DNA of 64,000 bases from Pelomonas sp937871895. GTDB taxonomy: Bacteria; Pseudomonadota; Gammaproteobacteria; Burkholderiales; Burkholderiaceae_C. The notes beneath the pieces are model-generated. The model searched no databases and had not been told where the DNA came from. It saw only the letters and a program-made list of their open reading frames with translations. The stretch lies in the NCBI RefSeq assembly GCF_046348265.1, contig NZ_JAXMEO010000018.1; one strand, written 5' to 3'. A program made the position numbers and the translations under genes. This document shows positions 1-8,364 of the stretch, in pieces. Position 1 is the stretch's first letter, and every line of letters begins with the position of its first letter.

Positions 1-490
1 AGACGGCCGCCTGCAACTCGGGGCGCAGGGCCAGCGGCGCGTCGGTGTCGGCCTCGGTCGGGATCAGCCAGACCTTGTCCAGGCGGTCACGCTCCTTGCC
101 CAGCATCTCTCGCAATTGCCGTTGCACGTAGAGCACGCGCTCGCAAACGGTCGGGCATTCGGCGCCCTGCACCACCACCAGCAGCCACTGCTGCCGCAGG
201 GCATCGGTCCCGACGCGCCGGCCAGCCAGGTCACGCAAGGGCAAGGTGGATGGCAGGTCCACGGTCGGCAGGATCAGCTCGCCGTAGGCTGAACCGCGTG
301 GCTTGAACACGTAGAAGGCCAGGTAGGACGCCACCACCGGCGCCGCGCACAAGGCCAGGATGAAGAGCATCTTGAGCCGCCCGACGCGCACACGCGCGCT
401 GTCGCGCGGGTCAGGCAGCGCATGGACGGAGAAGTTCAGCGGCTCAGGGCTTGGGGGCCCGCCGTGGGCGGACGAATTGGAACCAGACAT
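1..490 (-). CDS. SCO-like membrane-anchored protein of the cox cluster (partial, runs off window)
   Basis: Only the first 163 codons are in the window; the C-terminal end lies before base 1. The reading frame starts at an ATG (488-490) that lies inside the 3' end of the SURF1 gene, a 47-bp overlap. The protein has a polar N-terminus, one membrane helix at about residues 41-62, then an extracytoplasmic domain with a Cys112-x3-Cys116 pair (sequence ECPTVC). That pair resembles the copper-binding CxxxC of SCO1/thioredoxin-fold assembly factors. Position directly after SURF1 in an oxidase operon fits a role in oxidase maturation, probably copper or redox handling. The family assignment comes from context and this motif, so the exact function is inferred. 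Confidence 0.7.
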   Translation of the reverse strand, partial: MSGSNSSAHGGPPSPEPLNFSVHALPDPRDSARVRVGRLKMLFILALCAAPVVASYLAFYVFKPRGSAYGELILPTVDLPSTLPLRDLAGRRVGTDALRQQWLLVVVQGAECPTVCERVLYVQRQLREMLGKERDRLDKVWLIPTEADTDAPLALRPELQAAV

Positions 491-1166
491 AAAGACCCGA
501 GATCAGCGCGCAGAGCGCGAACCATTGAAAGGCATAGCCGTGGTGCTTGGACACGCCGAGATCCGGCGCTGGCCAATGCCGCAGAAGGCCGTCGCCGTCG
601 GCGTCGGTCTGCAGCACAGTGAGGGGGAGCAGCGGCGCGCCGATCTCGCGCGCGTACGCAGCGGGATCGAGATTTTGCCGGATCGACGATGTCCCCTGGG
701 CGGCGCCGAGTTCGTAGGCCCGCGAGGGCGCCGCGATCAGCCGGCCGTGCACCCGCTGTTCGTCGCCGGCTTGCGGCAAGGCGGGCAGCGCCTGACGGTC
801 CGAAAAATTGCGCGGCACCCAACCGCGCTGGACCAGCACCAGGCCTTGATCCGCAAGGCGCAGCGGCGTGACGACGATGAAGCCGACGCGGCCGTCCATG
901 GGTCGGTTGTCGAGATAGACCGTGCGCTCGTGCCACCAACGGCCGCTCAGCACCACGCGCCGGCCTTGGTCTAGAGAGGCGTCCGCGCGGGCCAGGTCGC
1001 CGGCCCCCAGTGCGGGCAGTTCGGCCTGCCGCTCGATTCGGCGCTGCTGCGCAATCTTTTCGTCAGCACGCTGCAGTTGCCAGCGACCCAGCCACGCCGT
1101 CGCCAGGGCGCCGGACACGGCCAGCGCCGTGAGCAGCGCGCGGTTCAGTCGAGCGGGAGCCGGCAC
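444..1166 (-). CDS. SURF1 family cytochrome oxidase biogenesis protein
   Basis: 240 residues starting at a GTG (1164-1166). Two membrane helices, one near the N-terminus (about residues 8-27) and one near the C-terminus (about 212-230), flank a large periplasmic domain; this hairpin layout is the hallmark of SURF1/Shy1. Family-typical segments include RGWVPRN and NRPMDGRVGF. SURF1 proteins help insert heme a into subunit I of aa3-type oxidases. It lies downstream of coxC on the same strand, but a small gene on the opposite strand sits between them, with only 15 bp between the two divergent start codons. Its 3' end overlaps the SCO-like gene, suggesting translational coupling. Confidence 0.9.
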   Translation of the reverse strand: MPAPARLNRALLTALAVSGALATAWLGRWQLQRADEKIAQQRRIERQAELPALGAGDLARADASLDQGRRVVLSGRWWHERTVYLDNRPMDGRVGFIVVTPLRLADQGLVLVQRGWVPRNFSDRQALPALPQAGDEQRVHGRLIAAPSRAYELGAAQGTSSIRQNLDPAAYAREIGAPLLPLTVLQTDADGDGLLRHWPAPDLGVSKHHGYAFQWFALCALISGLYVWFQFVRPRRAPKP

Positions 1167-1181
1167 GGATAATCCTTGGCC

Positions 1182-1415
1182 ATGAAAACCTTGGTCGCTA
1201 TCGCTTTCGTCGGCGTGCTGGCAGCGCTGGCTGCCGCAGGCTTCTTCATGCTTCGCAATGGCCAGCGCAGCACGGACGACGACGCCAGCCGCAATGCCCG
1301 GATGGCGCGCGCATTGGCGGTGCGGGTGGGCGTGTCCATTGCGATCTTCGCCTTGGTGTTGCTGGGCTATGCCCTGGGTTGGATCCAGCCGACGGGCCTG
1401 CCTGCCGGCCGTTGA
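1182..1415 (+). CDS. Twin-transmembrane small protein, DUF2909-like
   Basis: 77 residues with two predicted membrane helices (about 3-24 and 50-68) separated by a short charged loop. I start it at ATG 1182; an in-frame TTG two codons upstream (1176) is possible. Small twin-membrane proteins of this type are a recurring oddity of betaproteobacterial cox clusters, lying on the strand opposite the oxidase genes between coxC and SURF1, as here. Its function is unknown; context suggests oxidase assembly or membrane packing. It starts 15 bp from the divergent SURF1 start, so the two promoters must overlap. Confidence 0.75.
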   Translation: MKTLVAIAFVGVLAALAAAGFFMLRNGQRSTDDDASRNARMARALAVRVGVSIAIFALVLLGYALGWIQPTGLPAGR

Positions 1416-1442
1416 TCAGACACCCTCGTCGCCAAACGACAA

Positions 1443-1546
1443 AGCGCCGCAGGCGCGGCGCTAAGCTGAGGCGAAAAGTCGGTCGCCTGGTCACTCCAAA
1501 GCCGACTTTCGCCCGCTCGGGGGGCCGCCCGTGTACGCACGGGCGG
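1443..1546. terminator. Two GC-rich hairpins between the DUF2909 gene and coxC
   Basis: Two perfect stem-loops lie in the convergent gap. The first has an 8-bp stem (1443-1450 pairs with 1455-1462, loop AGGC). The second has a 9-bp stem (1525-1533 pairs with 1538-1546, loop TACG). They sit between genes that end towards each other, where a bidirectional terminator is expected. Neither is followed by a clear T-run, so intrinsic termination is only a suggestion. Confidence 0.45.
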
Positions 1547-1557
1547 GGGCCAACAGG

Positions 1558-2442
1558 TCACATCCAGTAGACGATCAGGTACAGGCCCAGCCACACCACG
1601 TCCACGAAGTGCCAATACCAGGCGGCACCTTCAAAGCCGAAATGGCGTTGCGGCGTGAAGTGACCCTTCTGCAGACGCAGCGTGATGAACAGCAGCATCA
1701 GCATGCCGACAAACACGTGGAAACCGTGGAAGCCGGTCAGCATGAAGAAGGTCGAGCCGTAGATGCCGGAGCTGAGCTTGAGGTTGAGCTCGTGGTAGGC
1801 GTGCGAGTACTCATAGCCCTGGACGAACAGGAAGGTCACGCCCAACAGCACGGTCAGCCACATGAATGCGATCGTCTTGCTGCGGTTGCCGGCAATCAGC
1901 GCATGGTGGGCGATGGTCAGCGTCACGCCCGAGGTCAGCAGCAGCGCGGTATTGACGGTCGGCAGCGGCCAGGGGCCCATGGTGGTGAAGGCTTCCACCG
2001 TGCCAGCGGGCGCGCCGGTGTTGCCCGCCGCAACGCTCGGCCAGATGGCCTTGAAGTCGGGCCACAGCAGCGCATGCTCGGCATTGCCGAGTGTCGGCAC
2101 CGAATGCACTCGCGCCCAGTACAACGCGCCGAAGAAGGCCGCGAAGAACATGACCTCGGAGAAGATGAACCACGACATGCTCCAGCGGAAGGAGACGTCG
2201 ATGCGGTCGCTGTAGAGGCCGCCCTCGCTCTCACCGATGGCGTCACGGAACCACTGCTGCAGCACAAAGGCCCAGAACAGCAGGCCGCCGATCAGCGAGT
2301 ACATGCCCCAGCCGTGGCCATTGACCCACTGGCCCGCCCCGAGGATGACAAAGAACAGGCCCGTGGCGGCCAGGACCGGATGCCGAGACGGACCCGGCAC
2401 GAAGTAGTACGGCGTGCTGCCGTGGGACGTTGCTGCGGACAT
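1558..2442 (-). CDS. ctaE: Cytochrome c oxidase subunit III
   Basis: 294 residues with about seven membrane helices, the usual subunit III length for aa3/caa3 oxidases. Recognisable parts are the N-terminal YYFVPGPSRHP, the helix FIFSEVMFFAAFFGALYW with its conserved glutamate, and the C-terminal WYWHFVDVVWLGLY. Subunit III stabilises the catalytic core of subunits I and II and assists proton uptake. It is separated from the upstream DUF2970 gene by 44 bp and follows coxB-ctaD-ctaG on the same strand, so it is probably co-transcribed with them. Also called coxC. Confidence 0.97.
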   Translation of the reverse strand: MSAATSHGSTPYYFVPGPSRHPVLAATGLFFVILGAGQWVNGHGWGMYSLIGGLLFWAFVLQQWFRDAIGESEGGLYSDRIDVSFRWSMSWFIFSEVMFFAAFFGALYWARVHSVPTLGNAEHALLWPDFKAIWPSVAAGNTGAPAGTVEAFTTMGPWPLPTVNTALLLTSGVTLTIAHHALIAGNRSKTIAFMWLTVLLGVTFLFVQGYEYSHAYHELNLKLSSGIYGSTFFMLTGFHGFHVFVGMLMLLFITLRLQKGHFTPQRHFGFEGAAWYWHFVDVVWLGLYLIVYWM

Positions 2443-2486
2443 CGCGCTTTTCTCCTCTACCTATTTTCAATTCCGGGTCAGCTGCC

Positions 2487-2720
2487 TCAGGCAGCCGCCA
2501 CGCCACTGCCAATGACCCACTGCACCAGCAGCACCAGCATCACGACAAACAAAGCCGCGCCAATGAGGCCGGCGATCACGACATGCACGGGGTTGAGCTT
2601 TTGCATGTCACTGGCGTGATCGGCCCCTCGGCGGACACCGAAGAACGACCAGGCCACCGCCGAGACGGTCTGCCTGAAAGACATCTTGCGCTGAACGGCC
2701 TCGCGCAGGTCCTGACTCAT
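2487..2720 (-). CDS. DUF2970 small membrane protein
   Basis: 77 residues starting at ATG 2718-2720, whose first bases overlap the ctaG stop (ATGA). A polar amphipathic N-terminal half includes SFRQTVSAVAWSFFGVR, and one membrane helix occupies about residues 49-72. Both features fit DUF2970, a family that accompanies cox genes in beta- and gammaproteobacteria. No biochemical role is established to my knowledge. Position between ctaG and coxC and the 4-bp overlap argue for co-translation and for a role in oxidase assembly or stability. A longer frame extends upstream inside ctaG but is a shadow. Confidence 0.8.
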   Translation of the reverse strand: MSQDLREAVQRKMSFRQTVSAVAWSFFGVRRGADHASDMQKLNPVHVVIAGLIGAALFVVMLVLLVQWVIGSGVAAA

Positions 2721-3337
2721 GACCGCACCCCCGGAGCGACCAGCGCCGCCTGCTTGGTTGCGCTCTTGCCGGGCACCTCGAAGAAGGTGTACGACAAGGT
2801 GATGGTCTTGACGTCTCGCGGCAGCTTGGGGTCGATGACGAACACCACCGGCCACTGTTTGCTCTCACCGGGCTGCAGCACATGCTCGCTGAAGCAGAAG
2901 CAATCCAGCTTGTTGAAGTGCGTGCTGGCCTGATGCGGCGCATAGCTTGGGATGGCTTGCGCCACCATTGGCCGGTTTTGCACGTTCTTGAACTCGTACA
3001 TCACCGTGGCCAGTTCGCCCGGATGGACGACGACATGGCTGACCGCCGGCTTGAAGTCCCAGGGGCCGCGGGCATTGGCGTCAAACTCGACCGTGATGGA
3101 CCGGCTGCGATCCACCTGCCCGTTGCCGTCGGCCAGCCCTTGCTGGCGCGAGATCTCTTGGCGCTCTGACAAGGACAGCACATTGATGCCAAGCGCACTG
3201 CAGATCGCGCGGTACATCGGCACCATCGCGTAGCCGAAGCCGAACATCAGCACGGCAATCACTGCGAGCTTCAACAGCAACTCGCGGTTGGCACTCGCGA
3301 GCGCCCCAACCAGGGTGCCGAAAGGATTGCGCGCCAC
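2717..3337 (-). CDS. ctaG: Cytochrome c oxidase assembly protein CtaG/Cox11
   Basis: 206 residues starting at GTG 3335-3337. An N-terminal membrane anchor (about residues 22-42) is followed by a periplasmic immunoglobulin-like domain. The copper-binding motif CFCF is at about residues 144-147 in KLDCFCFSEHVLQPGE, typical of Cox11. The family delivers copper to the CuB centre of subunit I. The gene lies between ctaD and coxC, separated from ctaD by a 36-residue gene and overlapping the DUF2970 gene by 4 bp. Length and motif match the family fully. Confidence 0.95.
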   Translation of the reverse strand: MARNPFGTLVGALASANRELLLKLAVIAVLMFGFGYAMVPMYRAICSALGINVLSLSERQEISRQQGLADGNGQVDRSRSITVEFDANARGPWDFKPAVSHVVVHPGELATVMYEFKNVQNRPMVAQAIPSYAPHQASTHFNKLDCFCFSEHVLQPGESKQWPVVFVIDPKLPRDVKTITLSYTFFEVPGKSATKQAALVAPGVRS

Positions 3338-3349
3338 GGTCAGCCGTCC

Positions 3350-3460
3350 TCAGCGCCCGAACAGCACGAGCTTGGCCACAAAACCGATCGCAAACGCCGC
3401 CGCAACGGAGGCCAGGATCAGGCCCAGCCGCCGGTTGTTCTTGCGCTGTTCAGGCGTCAT
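3350..3460 (-). CDS. Cytochrome oxidase small assembly protein (36 aa)
   Basis: A 36-codon frame from ATG 3458-3460 to TGA 3350-3352, starting 16 bp after the ctaD stop and ending 12 bp before the ctaG start. The peptide has a basic N-terminus (TPEQRKNNRRLG) and then a single membrane helix (about residues 12-33). Tiny proteins of this design occupy the same slot in many betaproteobacterial cox operons and are annotated as small assembly proteins. It is too short for most ORF finders. The function is inferred from position. Confidence 0.7.
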   Translation of the reverse strand: MTPEQRKNNRRLGLILASVAAAFAIGFVAKLVLFGR

Positions 3461-3476
3461 GACCACAGGGCTCGGT

Positions 3477-5108
3477 TCAGCCAACGATCTTGGTCGCGCT
3501 GGCGTCCAGCTTCGGGGGCGTCTCGAAGGTATGGAACGGTGCCGGCGACGGCACTTCCCACTCCAGGCCTTCAGCGCCGTCCCAGGGCTTCTGCGGCGCC
3601 TTGGCGCCCTTGCCGCGCATCATCGGGACGACGATGAACAGGAAGAAGTAGACCTGGGCCAGACCGAAGGCGAAAGCGCCGACGCTGGCGATCTGGTTGA
3701 AGTCCGTGAACTGCATCGGGTAGTCGGCATAGCGACGCGGCATGCCGGCCAGACCCAGGAAGTGCATCGGGAAGAAGGTGACGTTGAAGGCGATCAGCGA
3801 CCACCAGAAGTGGATCTTGCCGCGCGTCTCGGAGTACATGACGCCGGTCCACTTCGGGCCCCAGTAGTAGACACCTGCGAACAGCGCATACAGGGAGCCG
3901 GCCACCAGCACGTAGTGGAAGTGAGCGACGACGTAGTAGGTGTCCTGAATCTGGATGTCGATCGGCGCCATCGCGCAGATCAGGCCGGTGAAGCCGCCCA
4001 TCGTGAACACGAAGATGAAGCCCACGGCAAACAGCATCGGAGTTTCAAAGGTCATCGAGCCGCGCCACATCGTGGCCAGCCAGTTGAAGATCTTCACGCC
4101 CGTCGGCACCGCGATCAGCATGGTGGCGTACATGAAGAACAGCTGGCCCGTCACCGGCATGCCCGTGGCGAACATGTGGTGAGCCCAGACGATGAAGGAC
4201 AGGATGGCGATGGAGGCCGTGGCGTACACCATCGACGCATAGCCGAACAGGCGCTTGCGAGCGAAGGCCGGCACGATGGCGCTGACGATGCCGAAGGCCG
4301 GCAAGATCATGATGTAGACCTCGGGGTGACCGAAGAACCAGAAGATGTGCTGGTACATCACCGGGTCGCCACCGCCGGCTGGGCTGAAGAAGCTCGTGCC
4401 GAAATGACGGTCAGTCAGGGTCATGGTGATGGCGCCAGCCAGCACCGGCATCACGGCGATCAGCAGGTAGGCGGTGATCAGCCAGGTCCAGGCGAACAGC
4501 GGCATCTTCATCAGCGTCATGCCGGGCGCGCGCATGTTCAGGATGGTGACGATGATGTTGATCGAGCCCATGATCGACGACGCGCCCATGATGTGCATCG
4601 CGAAGATGCCGGCGTCCATCGAAGGGCCCATCTGCAGGGTCAGCGGCGCATAGAGGGTCCAGCCTGCTGCCGGGGCACCGCCGGGCATGAAGAAGGACCC
4701 GGCGAGCATCAGACCCGCAGGAATCAACAGCCAGAAGCTGAAGTTGTTCATCCGCGCAAAGGCCATGTCGCCCGCGCCGATTTGCAGCGGGATCATCCAG
4801 TTCGCAAAGCCCACGAAGGCCGGCATGATGGCGCCGAACACCATGATCAGACCGTGCATGGTCGTGAACTGGTTGAACAGCTCGGGGTTGAAGAACTGCA
4901 AGCCCGGCTGGAACAGCTCGGCACGGATGCACAGGGCGAGGACGCCGCCGATCATCAGCATCGCGAAGCTGAACAGCAGGTACAGGGTCCCGATGTCCTT
5001 GTGATTGGTGGCGAACACCCAGCGCCGCCAGCCGGTGGGGGCGTGATGGTCGTGGTGATCGTCGTGGCCGTGAACGCCGTGGCCGCGGGGGTCAAGCACT
5101 GCACTCAT
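3477..5108 (-). CDS. ctaD: Cytochrome c oxidase subunit I
   Basis: 543 residues, twelve membrane helices: the catalytic heme-copper subunit reducing O2 to water and pumping protons. The CuB/tyrosine site GHPEVY is near residue 261, the CuB histidine pair AHHMF near 310, and the heme a / heme a3 ligands VVAHFHYVL near 398. The N-terminus has a histidine-rich stretch (HGHDDHHDHHAP), common in these sequences. It follows coxB by 29 bp and is followed by the 36-residue gene, ctaG, DUF2970 and coxC. Proton-channel residues place it in the A-type oxidases. Confidence 0.98.
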   Translation of the reverse strand: MSAVLDPRGHGVHGHDDHHDHHAPTGWRRWVFATNHKDIGTLYLLFSFAMLMIGGVLALCIRAELFQPGLQFFNPELFNQFTTMHGLIMVFGAIMPAFVGFANWMIPLQIGAGDMAFARMNNFSFWLLIPAGLMLAGSFFMPGGAPAAGWTLYAPLTLQMGPSMDAGIFAMHIMGASSIMGSINIIVTILNMRAPGMTLMKMPLFAWTWLITAYLLIAVMPVLAGAITMTLTDRHFGTSFFSPAGGGDPVMYQHIFWFFGHPEVYIMILPAFGIVSAIVPAFARKRLFGYASMVYATASIAILSFIVWAHHMFATGMPVTGQLFFMYATMLIAVPTGVKIFNWLATMWRGSMTFETPMLFAVGFIFVFTMGGFTGLICAMAPIDIQIQDTYYVVAHFHYVLVAGSLYALFAGVYYWGPKWTGVMYSETRGKIHFWWSLIAFNVTFFPMHFLGLAGMPRRYADYPMQFTDFNQIASVGAFAFGLAQVYFFLFIVVPMMRGKGAKAPQKPWDGAEGLEWEVPSPAPFHTFETPPKLDASATKIVG

Positions 5109-5137
5109 GATGTTTCCTTGTTCCTGGCGTCCTGGGC

Positions 5138-6325
5138 TTACTTGCGAGCGGCGACAACTTCAGCCGGCTGCACGACTTGGCCGGTCTTGTTGGACCAGCT
5201 GTTCTTCGTATAAGTGACGAGGGCGGCGATCTCGGTGTCCGAGAGCTGCGCCCAAGCCGGCATGCCCTTGTCGAGGCGGCCCTTGAGCACCACGGCCACT
5301 TGAGCCAGCTTGTCCGCATCGGTCACGACAGCCGAACCATCGAGCGCCTTGATCGGGCCGGCGCCTTTGCCATCCGCCTTGTGGCAGGCAGCGCAGTTGG
5401 CGTTGTAGACCTTCTCGCCACGCTCCATCAGCGCGGCCAGTTCCCACACCTTGCTCGGGTCATCGGCCTTGGCGGCCATTTCCTTCTTCTTGCCAGCCAC
5501 CCAGGCGCTGTAATCCTCAGCCGACAGCACCTTCACGTGGATGGGCATGTAGGCGTGTTCCTTGCCGCAGAGTTCAGCGCACTGGCCATAAAAATCGCCC
5601 GTCTGCTCGGCCTTGAACCAGGTGTCGCGCACGAAGCCGGGAATCGCATCCTGCTTGATACCAAAGGCCGGCACCATGAAGGCGTGGATCACGTCATTGG
5701 CGGTGGTGATGATGCGCACCTTCTTGCCAACGGGCACGACCAGCGGGTTGTCGACCTTGAGCAGGTAGTTGTCGACAGCTTCGGGCTTGCCGCTGTCGGA
5801 CTGCTCGCGCTGCGCCGTGTCGAGTGTGGAGAGGAAGCCGATACCCTCGCCTTCGCCCTTGAGGTAGTCGTAGCCCCACTTCCACTGGTAGCCGGTGGCC
5901 TTGATGGTCAGGTCGGCGTTGGTCGTGTCCTTCATCGCGACCACCACCTTGGTGGCCGGCAGGGCCATCGCGATGACGATGATGAAAGGCACCACGGTCC
6001 AGGCGATTTCAACGGCCACGCTCTCGTGGAAATTGGCCGACACCGCGCCCTTGGACTTGCGATGCTTGAAGATGGAATAGAACATCACGCCGAACACCGC
6101 GACAAAAATGCCGAGGCACAGGATCAACATGAAGTTGTGCAGCCACATTTGATCGGCCGCGATCTTGGTGACCGGGGGGTGCAGGTTCAGCTGATTGACG
6201 GCCGGACCGCCGGGCAGGTCCTTCACCGCCATGGCGGCGCCGGTGGTGAGCAGCATTGCCGTCCCGAGCGCGGCCTGGGACAACAGGCGGCCGGTTCGAC
6301 GGACTCGTGCGTTCATCTTCATCAT
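5138..6325 (-). CDS. coxB: Cytochrome c oxidase subunit II with fused cytochrome c domain (caa3 type)
   Basis: 395 residues from ATG 6323-6325; the frame is open further upstream, but this start gives a normal signal peptide (about residues 1-33, ending GAAMA). Two membrane helices follow, then the cupredoxin domain with the CuA motif CAELCGKEHAYM near residue 250. A C-terminal cytochrome c domain has the heme site CAACH near 310 and a likely axial Met in KGMPAWAQ. The fused c domain makes this a caa3-type oxidase. It is first gene of the operon, with about 245 bp of non-coding DNA upstream. Confidence 0.95.
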   Translation of the reverse strand: MMKMNARVRRTGRLLSQAALGTAMLLTTGAAMAVKDLPGGPAVNQLNLHPPVTKIAADQMWLHNFMLILCLGIFVAVFGVMFYSIFKHRKSKGAVSANFHESVAVEIAWTVVPFIIVIAMALPATKVVVAMKDTTNADLTIKATGYQWKWGYDYLKGEGEGIGFLSTLDTAQREQSDSGKPEAVDNYLLKVDNPLVVPVGKKVRIITTANDVIHAFMVPAFGIKQDAIPGFVRDTWFKAEQTGDFYGQCAELCGKEHAYMPIHVKVLSAEDYSAWVAGKKKEMAAKADDPSKVWELAALMERGEKVYNANCAACHKADGKGAGPIKALDGSAVVTDADKLAQVAVVLKGRLDKGMPAWAQLSDTEIAALVTYTKNSWSNKTGQVVQPAEVVAARK

Positions 6326-6502
6326 GGTCGTCACTTTGCTTTTCAACTCAACCCAATGCGGGAGTTCCGGCAGACCCAGGACGACCCTCGCATCCCCAGG
6401 AACGCCTGCCAGCGCTAGCCGGTGGCGTCCACGGATTTGAATTTCCGGCCAGCATGGAGCGGTCACGCGCACGACGGCAATGCCCAGCCGGAAAGACCCA
6501 GC

Positions 6503-6508
6503 ATTCTA
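6503..6508 (-). promoter_or_regulatory. Candidate -10 element for the cox operon
   Basis: TAGAAT on the minus strand, in the 244-bp gap between coxB (starts 6325) and the methyltransferase gene (ends 6570). No convincing -35 hexamer lies 16-18 bp upstream. If used, the coxB leader would be about 170 nt. The rest of the gap shows nothing else I can name. Confidence 0.35.
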
Positions 6509-6569
6509 GCCCAGCGCACCAAGGCCGAGCCTCGTTCCGGGCTGCCAATCGCCTTTCCTGACCACGGCG

Positions 6570-7538
6570 TCACGACTCACCCCCTGGCGTTGGCCGGCCC
6601 TTGTTCGGCGAGCGCAGTTGGGCGCGCAGTTCATCCACGCCGATTCGCGTTTCGCCCGCTGCGCCCGGCCGTGGCGCCGCCTTGAAGGCGTGGCCAAATA
6701 CCAGCTCCAGGCTCAGCGCGATCAAACCATCGGGACCACGCAGCGTCTCCAATTGCCTGACGAGCGCCGCACGCCATCGCGGCGTGCGCAGTCCCTGGAA
6801 GCGATCCGGCGCCACATTGCCGCCCAGCGCGCGCAAGTCGGCCAGCAAGCGATCGGCCGACGACCAGGTCAGGCGCAGGCGCTCCTGATCCATCACCGGG
6901 TCGGCAAAACCGGCGCGGCCGAGCAGGTCGCCGATGTCATGCATGTCCCACCAGGCGGGCGCTGGCCGGCCCCAACCAGCAGCCCGGAAGAGCGACCGCA
7001 GTTCGACAAAGCTGTCCGGCCCGTAGCACGAGAACATCACAAAGCCGCCTACCTCGGTGCGCGCGGCCCAGTCGGCCAGGCACGCAGGCAGGTCGGCCCG
7101 GGCGTGGAGCTCCAGGTTGGACCACACCAGCGGCGCCGTGGCCGGGTCATCGCCGACCCACCGGGCCGGCGCCCCACGACCAAGCGCCCACCAAGGCCGT
7201 GCCAGCGCGGCCTGGCTCCGGCGCGCCAAGTCAGGCTCAGCATGCCGCCACAGCAGCTGCGCCTGGGGGTAAACCGCCTTCAGCGCTTCCGCACTGGCAC
7301 CGAGCCAGGCCGAGGTATCGAGCACCTGCTGCGGCCGCAATTTGATGAAGTCCAGCCGTTCAGCCATGCGCTTCGCCACCTCCTGGTGCAGCCAGGGCGG
7401 CGCATCGGCCTGGGCCAGGCGCCGGGCCTGGCGGGACACGGCCACCACATCGATGGCTTCGGGCCGTGCAGCTTGCGGCGGGCTCGGGGCGACCCCGGGC
7501 CCCACGTTTGAGTTAGGGGGCGTTGGCGGGGCTTGCAT
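6570..7538 (-). CDS. BioC-like putative methyltransferase with degenerate SAM motif
   Basis: 322 residues from ATG 7536-7538; the frame stays open upstream but that part overlaps comF. The layout resembles class I SAM methyltransferases of the BioC type: a core with GGFVMFSCYGPDSFVELRSL and the later DMHDIGDLLGRAGFADPV, which match BioC post-core motifs. The glycine-rich motif I, where GxGxG is expected, reads VLDTSAWLGASAEAL, so SAM binding may be altered. BioC masks malonyl-ACP as a methyl ester to start biotin synthesis; whether this protein does so is uncertain. It starts about 20 bp from the divergent comF start, a layout seen in related genomes. Confidence 0.65.
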   Translation of the reverse strand: MQAPPTPPNSNVGPGVAPSPPQAARPEAIDVVAVSRQARRLAQADAPPWLHQEVAKRMAERLDFIKLRPQQVLDTSAWLGASAEALKAVYPQAQLLWRHAEPDLARRSQAALARPWWALGRGAPARWVGDDPATAPLVWSNLELHARADLPACLADWAARTEVGGFVMFSCYGPDSFVELRSLFRAAGWGRPAPAWWDMHDIGDLLGRAGFADPVMDQERLRLTWSSADRLLADLRALGGNVAPDRFQGLRTPRWRAALVRQLETLRGPDGLIALSLELVFGHAFKAAPRPGAAGETRIGVDELRAQLRSPNKGRPTPGGES

Positions 7539-7559
7539 GGTGAAAAGTATATTTTTCGA

Positions 7560-8324
7560 ATGCCATCGAGCCTCGACGCGCGCGCCCTCCTGCCCAGCCG
7601 GCCTCCCTTCGTCGAGCGCGTTCTGATGCGCTGTGCGGGCCAGTGCGCGATCTGCCGCAGCTGGTCGGAGCGCCGCGTCTGCACCGACTGCCTGGGCCGC
7701 TACGCGACGCCCGCCCTGCGCTGCCACAGCTGTGGCCTGCGTCTTCCGAGCAGCCCGACACTGGCCCGTCGTGTGCAGTGCGGGCGCTGCCTCAAAACAC
7801 CGCCGCCAGTCGAGCGCTGCGTGGCCGCGCTGGACTATCAGTTCCCTTGGGACACCCTGCTGCAGCGCTTCAAGTACCACTTGGCGCTGGACTTGCGCGA
7901 GGTGCTGGCCGAGCGCTTGCTTCAAGCCCTCGAAAGCGCCGGGGTCTCCGCCCCCGACTTCATCGTCCCAGTGCCGCTTTCAGGTCAGCGCCTTCAGGAG
8001 CGCGGCTACAACCAGGCTCACGAGATTGCCAAATCGCTGGGGCGGCGCCTTCGATTGCGCGTGGAGCCCGAGCTGGTGTTGAGGCTGCGCGATACCAGCG
8101 CGCAGGCCCAGTTGGACCTTGATGCCCGCGCCGCCAACGTGCGCGGCGCGTTTGCGGCCGAGCCCACCCGGTTGGCCGAGATCAAGGGCGCCCGCGCGGC
8201 GGTGCTGGACGATGTGCTCACCACCGGCGCCACGGTGTTTGAAGTGGCCCGCGTGCTGCGCCAGGCGGGCGCCGCCGAGGTGCAGGCCTGGACGCTCGCG
8301 CGCACGCCCGAACCCGGCACTTGA
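7560..8324 (+). CDS. comF: ComF family amidophosphoribosyltransferase-like protein
   Basis: 254 residues from ATG 7560 (an in-frame upstream ATG at 7533 overlaps the divergent gene). The N-terminus carries zinc-ribbon cysteines (CAGQC, CAIC, CTDC, CHSC, CGRC within residues 20-85). The C-terminal half is a type I phosphoribosyltransferase fold with the PRPP motif VLDDVLTTGAT near residue 215 and the family segment GYNQAHEIAKSLG. ComF proteins act in natural DNA uptake in several bacteria, probably on the cytoplasmic side. The next gene, trmL, begins 40 bp downstream on the same strand. Confidence 0.92.
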   Translation: MPSSLDARALLPSRPPFVERVLMRCAGQCAICRSWSERRVCTDCLGRYATPALRCHSCGLRLPSSPTLARRVQCGRCLKTPPPVERCVAALDYQFPWDTLLQRFKYHLALDLREVLAERLLQALESAGVSAPDFIVPVPLSGQRLQERGYNQAHEIAKSLGRRLRLRVEPELVLRLRDTSAQAQLDLDARAANVRGAFAAEPTRLAEIKGARAAVLDDVLTTGATVFEVARVLRQAGAAEVQAWTLARTPEPGT

Positions 8325-8364
8325 GCCAACACTGGCGCCCACGGCGGCGCCGATACTCGCGGGC

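Noticed and set aside
3288..5213. A 641-codon open frame antisense to ctaD
   Set aside because: A shadow of ctaD: His/Asp/Arg-rich composition, no domain, and the oxidase motifs are all on the other strand.
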